From Stercorarius parasiticus (lineage: Eukaryota > Chordata > Aves > Charadriiformes > Stercorariidae), in contig VWZL01002049.1 in assembly GCA_013396915.1 (NCBI GenBank), positions 562,352 through 626,351 of the forward strand: a stretch of 64,000 bases of DNA. The letters are read 5' to 3'. Shown one piece after another: positions 1 to 12,100 of this stretch. Each line of letters opens with the position of its first letter. The first letter of the stretch is position 1. Made by a program: the position numbers and the translations under genes. The notes under the pieces are model-generated. The model was not told the DNA's origin and ran no database searches. It saw nothing but the letters and a program-made list of their open reading frames with translations.

Positions 1-1708
1 AACGCTCTCTGGCACAGCTCCTGGGCTCAGAAAGTAACATTAGATTGTACAGACTGGGTAAGTTTTTATCACGATATACTTGCCTCCAAAGCCGCTTGTC
101 CAGAGAGCATCCTTAATTGGTTTTGGTAGGAAAAAGAAAAAAGCAAATTGAAGGTACATTCAGCTTTTCAGTCTTACTAGCAAAGCTTTTACCAGCTCAG
201 GGACTGTCTGCTTGAGCCATAACCACGCTTTGGGGACTGTCAGAGCCATATATAAAAGCTAAGAAAGCCAAATAGATTGATGGTTAGGAAAAAATTATAC
301 AGAAACATCCAATGTTTTTAGAAAAAAACCAAGAACCTATAGAAACCTGCTTGCCGTTCATTTTTGTGCTGTTGAACAAGGATGCGAGAGCCCTCCTCCT
401 CCAGAGAAATCAATGTCAGAAAACTTACCAGTGCTGACCAGGATGGGTGAATTCTGAAGCACAACTGATTCAACAAAATCAACAACTCAACCGAATTAAG
501 CTGTAGAGCTCTTTGAAGGATGCAATTTCAAGAACTACAGAGATGAAGCTGTGTTAGAGAAAATACAGAGAAACTGTTTATGTAAAGAAAGTACAAGGAA
601 AATGACATAAGATTAAGGCTGAATAGCATCACTACATATTATAGTTTTCCATACATGCAAACATAAAGAAGTTTGATCATCCCCAGAACCACTGCGTTTG
701 TAGAGTTCAATATCTGAAACCGAGTACCTGAGTACTCTCTAATCCCTTATCTAATGTTTGAAAGAAATGACTTTTATTTAAATGGGCTTAGTACTTAAAC
801 ACTTGTACAGAACATTTGTGAACAGGCTGCCAGCCAACAATCCCGGCATGTGGGCTTACAGTCAGACACTGTATATTTTTATCTATTCAAATACTACAAC
901 AGACTAAGCAGCTGGTTTATGATTTCCACTTTGCAACTGAAAGTATCAGATCAAAAGCCTCATGCCTCAATGTTTTCTGCATGATTAAGAAGTCTTGCCT
1001 CTGCTCTCCAAATTACAAAATGTAATGTTCAGCCTCTAATGAGAAAAAGATGCATTTTTAACAATAGAAAGGAAGTTTATTTCTTCCTTGATAATTGATT
1101 AAACAAGAAATTGGCATAGAGTCTAAGAATTTTTTAGATTGACATTCAAAATGCTTTTGCATGTACATTTCCTGAGGATGTGCAGCACCTGAACAGGTCA
1201 GTACCACCTCCAAATATAACAGGTTTGCAAAGGAAGAAGAACTTAACTTAGTGATACCTTCTAGCTCTCATGTACATCTAACAGGAATGTTGAATCCTGT
1301 TTCAAAATCATCCATTATAGCTCTACAATGAAATTAAATAACAGCATGAAAATAGTGTGATGTCTTTACATCAAACATGAAGAATATCCATGAAGGAGAA
1401 AGGGAACATATCAATCTGAGACAAGCGAAGCAACATTATCTCTACATAGGTGATAAATGCTTTTCCACAGCCACTTCAGTGATTATCTAATAACAGAGCT
1501 CCCTGTCCACGACTGGTTGAGAGAGCTCTTTTGTGCCTTCCCCCACCTTACAGTGACGGAGAGACCATCTTCAGAACAGAGAACACAGCAGACAGAACTA
1601 CTACAGAGAAGCAGACTCTGCTCTCTACGTTTCTTTCGTTTCTTTGCTGTGAAGCTCCGATTTGCACCTGCCTTACTACAGCTACCCAGCCTACTCCACT
1701 GGAGCTCA
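1..1708. other. Non-coding AT-rich DNA, nothing recognised
   Basis: No reading frame here shows a recognisable domain, and I see no transposon ends, RNA gene or long tandem repeat. The sequence is A-rich with few CpG dinucleotides, as expected for bird intergenic or intronic DNA. A frame of 85 codons at 1457-1714 has no homology that I can recognise and looks like a chance frame. Confidence 0.6.
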
Positions 1709-1743
1709 GCATAGGATCAGACCAGCAGTTTGCATAGGATCAG
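1709..1743. repeat. Short direct repeat, 12 bp x2
   Basis: The 12-mer GCATAGGATCAG occurs at 1709-1720 and again, identically, at 1732-1743, a spacing of 23 bp. The bases that follow each copy are only loosely similar, so this may be a decayed two-copy tandem duplication. No function is implied. Confidence 0.8.
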
Positions 1744-1764
1744 TCTGCACGCTGAGCTGACAAG

Positions 1765-2055
1765 CCAAGAAAATAAACATGATGGAAATTCTGATAGATC
1801 AGCAAAGGGACTGCAAAGCAAACAGTTGAGGACCCAGGGAAAAAAGCCATTAGCAGCAAAAAAAACATCAGAAGGAAGGAAACATGCAAAGGAAAAAGGC
1901 CAAGAGAGAGGATAAAAGAGTGGGAGAAAAAGAGAAATAAGCGTGTCTTCAGCATAGAAAGGAGGAAAAAACAGAAAAAACATTATCAAAGCAAGGGAAA
2001 ACAATGCAGAAGTGTGACGTGCTGGAGAAAGATGAGGGGAAAAACAAAGGACCTT
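1765..2055. repeat. Purine-rich (A/G) low-complexity tract
   Basis: The plus strand is strongly enriched in A and G over about 290 bp, with many AAGGAA, GAGAGA and AAAAAA words and few pyrimidine runs. This explains the overlapping open frames on the minus strand (1717-2004 and 1740-1955), whose Phe/Leu-rich translations simply reflect the pyrimidine-rich complement. I do not regard these frames as genes. Confidence 0.7.
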
Positions 2056-2060
2056 TAATG

Positions 2061-5000
2061 CGTTTAAATATATTAGTAAGGAAGAAAATTTGTAAGACTT
2101 TCACAAAAATACTATCTCTACTAATCCTCTAAATAATACCTCATAAAAATTGTAAAGTATCTTTGCACATGTGAATAGAGGTGGCAAGACATAAAATAAA
2201 GGAATAGAAAATGGCTAAGATATTGAAAGAAAAAAAAAATGTTTCAGGTATTGCATCAGAGCATATTATAAGGGCACTCTCCTTTGCCTATGGGCTAAAA
2301 GTGATGATTAGCACCATTTAGGTGTCTGAATATTGGGAGCCTGTAGTTACAACAGGAGCCAGTAGATGTAGACTACTGTCATGTTACGAATTGTACTATC
2401 TATAATTAATCCACAGGACATTGTATGCTGTAGGGAAAGGAAAGATACCTGAATTTTGAACCTGAACTTCAGTGCCCTAGAATCTTATTACAATAACCGC
2501 TAATGAAGCCACCCTATTTAGCAACACATCCTTAAAAAACAGAGAGGTGATCGAACTCCTCCTGTGCCAGGTGCCTCAGCGCAAGCCTCCTCAGACTGGC
2601 ACCCTGCTCAGAGATGCCAGACCATACAATTACCTCGCACCACAGTGATTCTTCTGAAAAGCCAACAGCTGCCTTTATTCCCCCCCCCCCTTTTTTTTTA
2701 ACAAAAAGGAGAGCAGTGGTTTCATCAAAATGGACTAAAGGTAGAAATAAAAAAAAAAAGAATTTAAACTGGCCTCAGTTTTTTTCAGTCTGTATAATAA
2801 GGACAATCCCGAAAAAGATGCTATGAAACCTCATTCAACTGAATGAGTAATTGTGTGCTGCGTTGAGTAATACTGTCTCACATTTACATCTGTTCCAAAC
2901 TATGTCAGTTTAAGGTTTACCATTATAAAACTCTATGTTCCTAACCAACCTAAACCTAGTTTTATGAGTGCCCATCTGCAATAGATTGGAATTAATTAGT
3001 CTTGGACATCCCTGGATGTGTTGAGTCAAAAAGTCAGTTAAAGCAGAAAAAACAGCACTGCTGCTTCTACAAGAACCATAATGTAGCCAACACAATGGGT
3101 TTTCATGGTGACAAATCTAGGCACAAACATTATAGCTTGCAAGACTAATAACAGTAGGAGAAGACAGGCTCAGGTCATCTGTATGTCTTCAGATGGCAGG
3201 CTTTTAGTACACTCCTTGATGCAAGGATGATGCAAAGTTGCAAACAAGATCCTGGCGCATTACTACAGAAGGAAAACTCGAAGTTTCTCTGCACGGTAGA
3301 GAAAAATTATAAAAATTGGTAAGACTGGTAAGACATAAGTAAGAAGAGAGCATGAAACTGCCTGATTGCTGATATATGAGACTAACACATGACTAGAGGC
3401 AGCCCACATTGCATCAGACCATCCTTCCTAAGGTCTTATCTCTGACACAGACCAGCAGCAGATGCTACGGAAAGAAGACAAGCAGAGGATGCAGTGATAT
3501 TTCTCCATATGAACATAAATCAGTGGTTTATGGCCCAATCTTTTTGCTTAATAACCCTAAAAGCATTCTGTTTCCTTTAATTTGTCTGAGGCTTGCTAAG
3601 CAAAAATATCCATATTTTTCACATGCAAATAACCTATTAATCACGTGTAAAATATAACATGATTCTGCTCAATGGCAAGTTACAGAAGGTCCAAGTCCAT
3701 CCCTGACCCTCCCTGCACAGGAGATAGGAGGGTCATAAGCGGCCTCTGCAGGTTGCTCCTCTCTTCTCACAAGAAGTCACTCTGTGCTGATTCTACATTT
3801 TGGGTTTTTTTGTGGGATAATTTATACCCTCTAACAATTGAGGTCTGTTTCCCAAAGGAGCAATTATTTTATCATCATATAGATTTTATCAACAGTTTAT
3901 TTAGAAAAAAAAATTACATTGTATGAGTGTTCTTATTACCCTTTGGAGGAAGAGAAGTAAAAAGAATTGTTTGCGTTGGAATGGTCAAATCTTGTTCCAC
4001 CTTTCATCCCCTTACAAGATCTGGTTTTGTGTTACATAGTGATTAATAATAAATTACACTAACATACATAAAAACTCAGTAGAACAGACTGTTCTGTATT
4101 TGTTCCTGTGTTCAGACTAACTCTAAACTAGTTGCACATGTTTAGGCAGAAACATGCTTCACACTGCAGTCATTCCCAAAGAAAGCCTGAACATGCTGCA
4201 AACTGGCAATGGGGATGAGATTCCTGGGTAAGTAATCCCTGTTTACATACAATCTCTGAAGCTAAGAGAGATAAACAGCTTTATTTTAATCAGGAAACAT
4301 TAAAAGTACAGACAGAGTGGACATATTTATTAGACAGATAAATCCCTCTGATGAATTCCAGAGACTGAGAATCACATTACTGAAAGAACAAATGGGTCCT
4401 TGATGCTAATAGTGCAGCATGTAACTAAAAATTAGTCTCCATTTTCATGCTCACAGGAAGTCTACTACACAAACTTTTGGCAACAAAGAGATTGCAAGCA
4501 CCATAAAAACATTATGGTTTTCTTGAAGGCAGTTTTCTCAGACTACAGCTGGTCAGCACTGGGCTCGGAGTGGTAACAGTATACAGTTTGGGTTTTTTAA
4601 TACATTGATTCTGAAATACGAACTTGCAAGAAACACTGTTTTTGATATATTTTCTGTGGTATTTTGCTTTTTAAAGATTGGGAGACTGCAATATTGTGTC
4701 ATTTTTAATTGGAGATGTTCCTGGTTTTCCATTTCAAGTGATGTGGTGTTTATTTTTAATTTTTAGAGATGTAAATCGATCTTTAATAGAAGATATTAAA
4801 AAATCAAACTCTCTGAAGTTTTCTGCACCAGAGATTTCCACTGACGTGGTACTTCCTTCCCCTCCTTCCTCACCTTTATTTAATTTTTAAGTTTGGGGGG
4901 TCGCTTCCATGGAAAGGGGAGAGCACTTCTACCCCGGCTTTAACAATCCCTCAGCAGAACAGGAAATTTCCACATCCAGCACTACAATAAGTGCACCACA

Positions 5001-5699
5001 TAACCCACAGCAGGGGTTAAACTGGTCCTACTGACAGAAATTCACACCTTTCCTCTCTGATCCACCAGGCTGTGTGCCGAGGACAGCTTCCAGCAACCAG
5101 AGGGTCTTGGCTCACCAACATCTATGAAAAGAAGTGAAAAGCAGAGGCTGGCATTTGGGCAGCAGACACAAGAGCTATTTGATACTGCTCTAAAGGCACA
5201 AGACCTTCCGAATTATTTCAGCTTCTTGCAATCACTTTGCGAGTTAGAACTTAAAAAAAAAGGTTCAAACCAAAACAACCTGAGAAGCTACACAAGTAGG
5301 AAACCTCATCTATATGTACTCTTGTGGGTGTATTCACGTGCCTTGAACCTCTTACACAGGCCATTGCCAGACGGGCTTGCAGGCCTGCAAGACCCTCCGT
5401 CTGACCCGTTCTTTCCTCAAACACTGCCATTTAAAAGACACAAAAATATTTACAACAGATCTTATGGATAAGGCAGCGGAAGGTAAGTGCTGTGTAATGA
5501 AACCACTCTGGCTCACTAGCAGATTGAGAACCTGTCCTGCACCCATGCAAGTCCCATTTGCCATGTCTGACTGACTGGGTACAACGCCCAGTATCTTTGC
5601 CACACCAAGAAAGACAATAAAAGCAGCCTTAGACAGTGAGCATAATTTAGGCAAATTCTCATAAAATAATCTTGAGGATTGAGGAGACGTATACTTATT
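2061..5699. other. Non-coding DNA, no gene recognised
   Basis: About 3.6 kb of AT-rich sequence with no recognisable coding exon or transposon, apart from a homopolymer junction at 2680-2699. Short open frames occur, including 5124-5471 with 115 codons. They carry no known domain, and frames of this length are expected by chance. A GTAAGT splice-donor-like word lies at about 5484, but no credible exon could be built around it. Confidence 0.55.
2680..2699. repeat. Homopolymer junction C11-T9
   Basis: Eleven C residues (2680-2690) run directly into nine T residues (2691-2699). It is low-complexity sequence whose exact length is prone to sequencing error. Confidence 0.95.
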
Positions 5700-6130
5700 T
5701 GCGAGGGATACTCACTACAGACTAGGCGCAGTGACTATGCAGACAGCAGCCATGTCCTCGCACAGCTCACCTGGTGTGGAATCGCTTCTCATTACGACGA
5801 GGACAGAGTATCCAAACATAGGATAAAAGAAGATGTTTGGCCTTTCCAAACATGAGATAAAAGAAGACCTATGTTCCCGAGTCTCAGAATAGCATCAGGT
5901 ACAACTTCAGCGCCTTGTGCACACCTGGGGCGGGAGCCAGCGCGTTACATGAGGCAGGATCACCGCCTCTAGCAGGCAGCATCCCTCAGCCTGGAAACAC
6001 CTTCCAGCTTCTGCGAGAGCGCTCTGCCCCTGGAAGGGTGATGAGCCCAGCCCAAACAGCGCCCAAGCCATTCCCTGTGCTGGAAAGAGCGCTCGCTTCG
6101 GCCCCAAGCTGAGGTGCACGCACCCGTGGG
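5700..6130. other. CpG-dense, GC-rich patch of unknown origin
   Basis: CpG dinucleotides are frequent here (GCGC, TCGC, CGACGA, GCGCG and GCGCTCGC words), whereas the flanks have almost none. The densest part is about 5905-6125. Possible explanations are a small CpG island at an unannotated promoter, a fragment of a GC-rich LTR, or a conserved regulatory element. No TATA box, transposon terminus or convincing exon settles the matter. Open frames on both strands (5915-6112 plus, 5907-6119 minus) exist mainly because stop codons are rare in GC-rich sequence. Confidence 0.5.
5811..5867. repeat. 34-bp-period duplication with internal hairpin
   Basis: A 23-bp segment at 5811-5833 recurs at 5845-5867 with two mismatches, a period of 34 bp. 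The junction also holds an 8-bp inverted repeat, ATGTTTGG at 5833-5840 and CCAAACAT at 5846-5853, around a 5-nt loop. It sits at the left edge of the CpG-dense patch. It looks like a local tandem duplication, and its role is unknown. Confidence 0.85.
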
Positions 6131-9100
6131 GATTTCAGGTTATGAGCTGCCCCTGTGGATATTACTGTCTAATGATGAACTTTCTCTTGGCTCATCAAGC
6201 AAGTTTATGGCATTAGCAGATGAGCAGAAAATTCATGCCAGAGGACACTCATGCTTATCTAAAGACAGGGACAGGTCCCAAGTCTCTTCTCACTACAAAA
6301 TTGCTTTATATTAAAGATCTTTTCAGAGATGTGCTTTCCAGTGATCCAGAAAACATGCAACATGGAATTCCTGGGACCTAATGGTGCCAGAGCACTGCAA
6401 CAAGAAATTTGTGATAAGAATATTGTTAACTCTACGCTATCACCAGGAAAAAGGTATACATTACAGCCACATATCTGTGATTTCAATGACAGAATAACAG
6501 TAAGTATTTGCCGTGTTCAATGGCAATTGAACAATCCAGGCAGGGTCAATTGCGTAGAACCCTTTACATTATCCAACCTAATCAGCAGAGGATACACATG
6601 CCCTATAAACACTTTGTATTTTACAGCAGTAAGTGTATTAAGCATATCATTTTTCTACAGTAACAACAACAGCAAACTACAAAGGCAAGCAAAAAAATCT
6701 ACTTTTTTATCTCTCTGAAGATAAATGCCGTGACAGTAAGTGCAAATTCTGAACCAGGAAAAAAAACCCACCAAACCCTCAAAAAGAAGTCTCTACTCAA
6801 AAGAATTGTATATGACAGATTACAGAGCACTGAGATACAGTGTCCTTCTCCTTTTGGCACTGTACAGTTGCACAGTTTTCCACAATATCATTAATAGTAT
6901 ATTTATTAGAAATAACCGTTCCTTGCAATCTATTTCTATTCAAGACCTATATTAACATCAAGAGATGATAGGAAAACAAAAAATCCGCTATTAAAATATT
7001 AAATAATATCCATTAGGTAGCTAGGAGAGTAACTGCATACAGTAGAGAGAAAGCAAGAATTTACCTTTGATTTCCAAATCAGAAGGTTTTTCTTGCTGCA
7101 CATCTGTGCTTGTCAGAACACACTGAGTTCCAGGCTGAGGGGAACACCATGAAGTCTTGGTTATAATCATGGTTTAACTTACTGTCTTCATTATTTGTAC
7201 ATGGGTTGCTGGATACCACTGTTGAAAATTTTATCTTTAGACCAGACCATTTATCAAGTGTAATTAATGTGTCAGACCAGTTCAAAAACCTTGCACTGAT
7301 AATACTAATTTCTCTATGCTAGTGGGATTATCCACATCAAGTTTAGCAAAAGAAATGTCAGTGATAACACTGAAAATACAATGGGATGTCTCTTCTTTTT
7401 CTAGCTCAGTCTCCACATTTTGCAGATAGTACAATGGCAGAGACAAAACAAACCAAGCAAAAAGAAACAATCAGTCCCAGTACCATTTCACTTTGTATGA
7501 ACCAAAAAGGACTACAGAATCAATTAAAAATCTCACAGTGGTGGGACTTTAAAAGACAGGCATTGACTATGATTCAGCTGCACTAGTTGTCTCAAAGGAA
7601 TATTAATAAATCACTGCAAAAGAAGTCCATACTTATTTAAGTTTTCATTCTTATTCTGGAGGTCCTGAGTCAGGCAGACTTCTTTTCAGAAGCAGGGCTT
7701 CCAATAACACTAATATAAAATATCAACAGTTAACGTTTTCCCCATTGATCTGAGAAGAGAGAAGGTTATAATTTGAAGCTCTTTGTCATACTACTCTCAG
7801 CAGCTGCAGCCTATTATGCCTCCAGAAGGGATCAATACCTGGGAGAGCATCCTCACATGTATTTTCCTCTTTTAGTACAAAGAGTGTGATCTTTGAATAC
7901 AAAAGCAGAGCACAGCTAGACAATCAAGTCTCACAAAGAAGAAATTATTTCTACTGTACTCAGAGGAGCGCCCTAGACTCAAAAAAGGGGGGGACAATGA
8001 CCCTAGGAAACCCATCTCTGTGGTCAGGATCATGCTTTGAAGATCAGAGATTGATGCTCCAAAGGTGGGAAGTTGAGGTGACATGATTAGGACGCCTTTT
8101 CCTGATGTGGTGAGCAACATCACACAGACTCATTCTACAGCACTTTCCAGCACCAGTGCTCACATCTGGACAGAACCCACTCACCTCAAGAGAACTCAAG
8201 GTGATCTGCTAATTTGAATTTACTGTAGAATCCCAACCAGGTAATAACTAACTTTTATTACTTTTCTCTTCTTGTCAAGCTGTTTTTCTTTCAAAAAGGA
8301 AAGAGGACTTTTTAAACACCAATTTATCATTATATGAGCTATTTTAACTAGAACAATAGGCTGTTTACACTATCCTCTTTTGTAGAAAACGTCCACAGAA
8401 AACCAAATTTTATTGTTACCTGCTAGCAACTTGTGTCAACGGGGAAAATTTTTTTCTCCAAATAATGTCCTTCACGTCATAATTTCATTTAGTGCTGATT
8501 AATAAATTCCATCGTAGAAAAGTTTATATCCCTGTCTAAATCTACATTTAACCTCTGTTCTAGTTTATTTGTGGAACAAATATTTTGCTGCCATAAAAAA
8601 TAACAGAGCAATCAGATAAAAAAGAAGTTTTGTGAAATCATTAAGCAGTACATTAAGAAAAATTATTACATGATGGAGAAATACATTCTTTCCAACAGCA
8701 CCATAATACAGCTTGCCATACTACACAAAGTGGCAATAAAAGACCAGCAGTCTTGGCCAAATACTTTGAGCTTGTAATTTTAGGTGTGCAAACAGACCAA
8801 AGGCTAAACCAAAATGAGCTCAAGTAAAGAGAATCTTAATTTTAACAAATAAAGTTCAAGTTCAAAACACATAGATCTGGGTAATATTTTATGGCATGTG
8901 AAATCTCTACTTCTCTCAGCAACTGAAGGATTTTTCTGCATTTATAGAATACAAACTGTGATGTGTTCAGGAAATGTTTAAGTAGGTTTTCACATAATTA
9001 TAATCATTTATCTAATTTAAAATCTTAATTAGTTAGTATCAAATTATATCTCCTCTTTCAGTTTGCAAAATTAATATTAACTATAGATTAAGCGTATTAT

Positions 9101-12100
9101 ACAGGATTATATTTCCTGTGTAACAGTAATAAGACTTATTCTCAATTGTATTTTGGTAACGTCATCTTGTAATTAAGCTTCTTTGTAAGGTACAATAGCA
9201 GTGGAATATAGCCTAAAGACTCTCACTTTCTATCACCTCCATCATAAAAAAACCTTATTTATCCAGACGTTGAAGATAGAACTCTTAAATGCCTGAACTT
9301 GAATGATAGCAGAGTCTCTCCCTCTTTATGTACGCAAGACATCTTCCAAAAATTTGTTTCTCACCTCAGAAATCTAGAGGAGTGGCACTTTTTAAAAGGT
9401 GCTTCAGAAATGTGGGTTTTTGGCCATAACTACTTTTCTCTGATTGCGACAGTAAGACGGTACCCATTTCAGGGTATGTGCTCCTGGTTTTGGTTATAGT
9501 TATCAGTCTCGAAGGAAGCTATGTACTTTCCCCTAAAACCTGGATTACCAAATATGCATCAGTTTGCATTAACACCAGTATATTACTGATAATGCAAAAA
9601 AATGATAACGCAGTTACGCTACTCATCCTTACAGTGTAGATAAAATTTTATCATCCAAAGCGCAATGTTTGCAACTTGCAATCTCTGCTATCACATCTAA
9701 AAAACCACTCAAAGTTTGATAATAGGTTTGAGCATCTATTTCTAAGACAACAGGTCATTTCAAAACAAAAGCTATTAGAGCTTTTGAGTAGGAATTGATC
9801 AGGGCTATAGTTACAGAGCAGAATGAGGAATATATTCTCCACAATTGTTTCCTTAGGACTAATTTGAGAAAAGACTGAAACTGTATATGGAACTACGGGA
9901 TAAGAAAATGGTGAAGATCAGCAGTAAAAGTAAGAATTAAAATACATTGATGTTTGCCTTGCTTTCCTTTCACACTTAGCGCATACCTGCAATCCTACCA
10001 AGGGTAAAGGAAATTATTAAGTGGTTTCAGAAAACTCAGTTCCTTAGGTGTGACTGATACTAGTTAAGGAAACTGCAGCTGTATAGAAATGCAACATTTA
10101 TTCCTTCCAATGCTTTGGCTACTTAGAGTATCGCATACCTAAATTGATCATGGAAGTAAGCCCCTATTGTTGGAGAAGTTCAAAGTGTAAGCTTTTATCC
10201 AAGAAACAGAAATACGTGTAAAGGGACTAAGGTGATACGATCACCTCTGAAGAAAGAAAAATAAAGTGGAGTGGTGAGGGACAAGAAAAAAACACGACAA
10301 CTCTCAGGCTTCCAAGAAACACTAACAGTCATCTCAACAGCATCACTCGATTCTGTGCTTTATGCAGAAACTCTCTAAACTTTCCATTTCTATTGCAGTC
10401 AGCTGGAGGCTTGCCATTCACCTCCAGTGAGGATGCTACTTTAATCCCACCCTGTTTTTTTTCATTTCCTGTCAAAATTCACTCAAGACTCACCAGATGG
10501 CACAGTATCACACCTATAGTAGAGGAGATGGACACCTCATGAGTGTTTACAGCTGTTAAAAAAACATAGTATGAGACTGAAGTTTGAAAGTCATCTAACT
10601 TGAATTAATTCTTTTTTATTTAATTTCATAGATTTTTCCAAGTAAAATGCGAACATCTGGGAATTAGTTATACCAGCAGTGGTATTTGCTGCATTCCTAA
10701 AACACTCAATGCTATATGTCCAACAAAACCAGTTTATTTTAAATTGAAGCAGATTTGGAAATAATTTGACTTTTAAGACTGATACAGATTATTGCATTTC
10801 AGTGAATTTAGATGAATAAAGGAGCAGAACAGCTGAAATTATTCCTAACAGGATAAGTCCCACTTCATTCCCTGTGAGTAGCAATACAGGGAGAATAGCA
10901 GTTTGATGTAGTCTGTTTCCACTAAAGAAAGAAAAATTATATGGACTTAAAAATCCGAATGTTTCTGCTGAAAATTGATATCAGCTAATACTCTGTATTT
11001 TAGAGTGTAAATGAATGCCCTCAACACAAGCCACGATTTCTTCCTTGTTCTTCTTTAACAGACTTCAGCCAAAGTCACCTTAAAATTAATTTCTCCAAGT
11101 GTATGTTATAGACAACTTCTGATTCATTCATAAGACCTTCATTTTTACCGTGCTGGCTTAGCACAGTCAAATCACAGAAGAAACCAATTCATAATTAGTG
11201 CATAATTAGTGGAGGAAGAAATACCTGCCTTTAAAAAAAGGCAATAATACAACAGCCTGCATGAAGTGGTGCATTTATGTGTTATTTTCAGAAGTATACA
11301 GAGTTGGGCTCCATCAGGCCTCTCACCTGAGCACACATAAACTTCCTAACATTCAGAACTAGTTTTGAGTTCTGTAAACGAGCCAAAACATTGTCAATAG
11401 ACTGAATCCTTCAAAACACTCCCTGAATAGTATGGCTTGATCTCATTAAAGTAGCTATAGAAGAGAAAACAAGCATGCCAAATGCAGTGACAATTTAACA
11501 ATTGTCTGTGCAAAACCATTTGCATATGTCTATGAGAAACCCTGAGGAGTCTGTGCTGAGGCAGGTTTGAAAGACAGGACACATTCATTCTGCTTGTTGA
11601 GGCTAATTTTTTTCTATATTAGAAAATGAAGTGCCTTACATGCTTGCAGTGGATACACACTCCAGATTGATCTCTGAAAAAAAGTACTTCCATGCAGTAG
11701 TTGCTTTATTAGTACCAGAGGTCTACACAGAATCCTAAAAAAGAAGTGACTGTCTTATTTTACTTTGTAGTTAGGGTTATAGTCCTATCGTCGTCCCTCC
11801 TGTAAGCCAGCACCTGAAAAAAAAACCCTTCCCTTTATTTTGCCTATTGTTTCCATGAGAAACGCTATACACAGTCCTTTGAGATGCTTGGTTGATTTCA
11901 AGATGGTTTTTCTATGTTAACTATAATTTTTAAAAATCTAATATCAAATCTATTCTACAGGCAAATTCTGAAAAAAATAGTGAAATTATTTGTGTGACTT
12001 CTTCACTATACACCTTTGCAAGCTGTTTCAGAAGATGAAAGCCTCAATTTCTTCCACTGTCAAACATCACCATTGAATTTGATATGACTTGTGGTGGCAA

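Noticed and set aside
5431..5490. Possible micro-exon between an acceptor-like CAACAG and a GTAAGTG donor
   Set aside because: The enclosed 24-nt stretch has no recognised peptide and no neighbouring exons. Splice words alone are common by chance.
6329..6718. 129-codon open frame, plus strand
   Set aside because: No recognisable domain, signal or membrane segment. A frame of this length is expected by chance in 64 kb of sequence read in six frames.
10403..10427. Inverted repeat resembling a terminator hairpin
   Set aside because: Rho-independent terminators are bacterial. Here a 7-bp stem with an 11-nt loop is within chance expectation.
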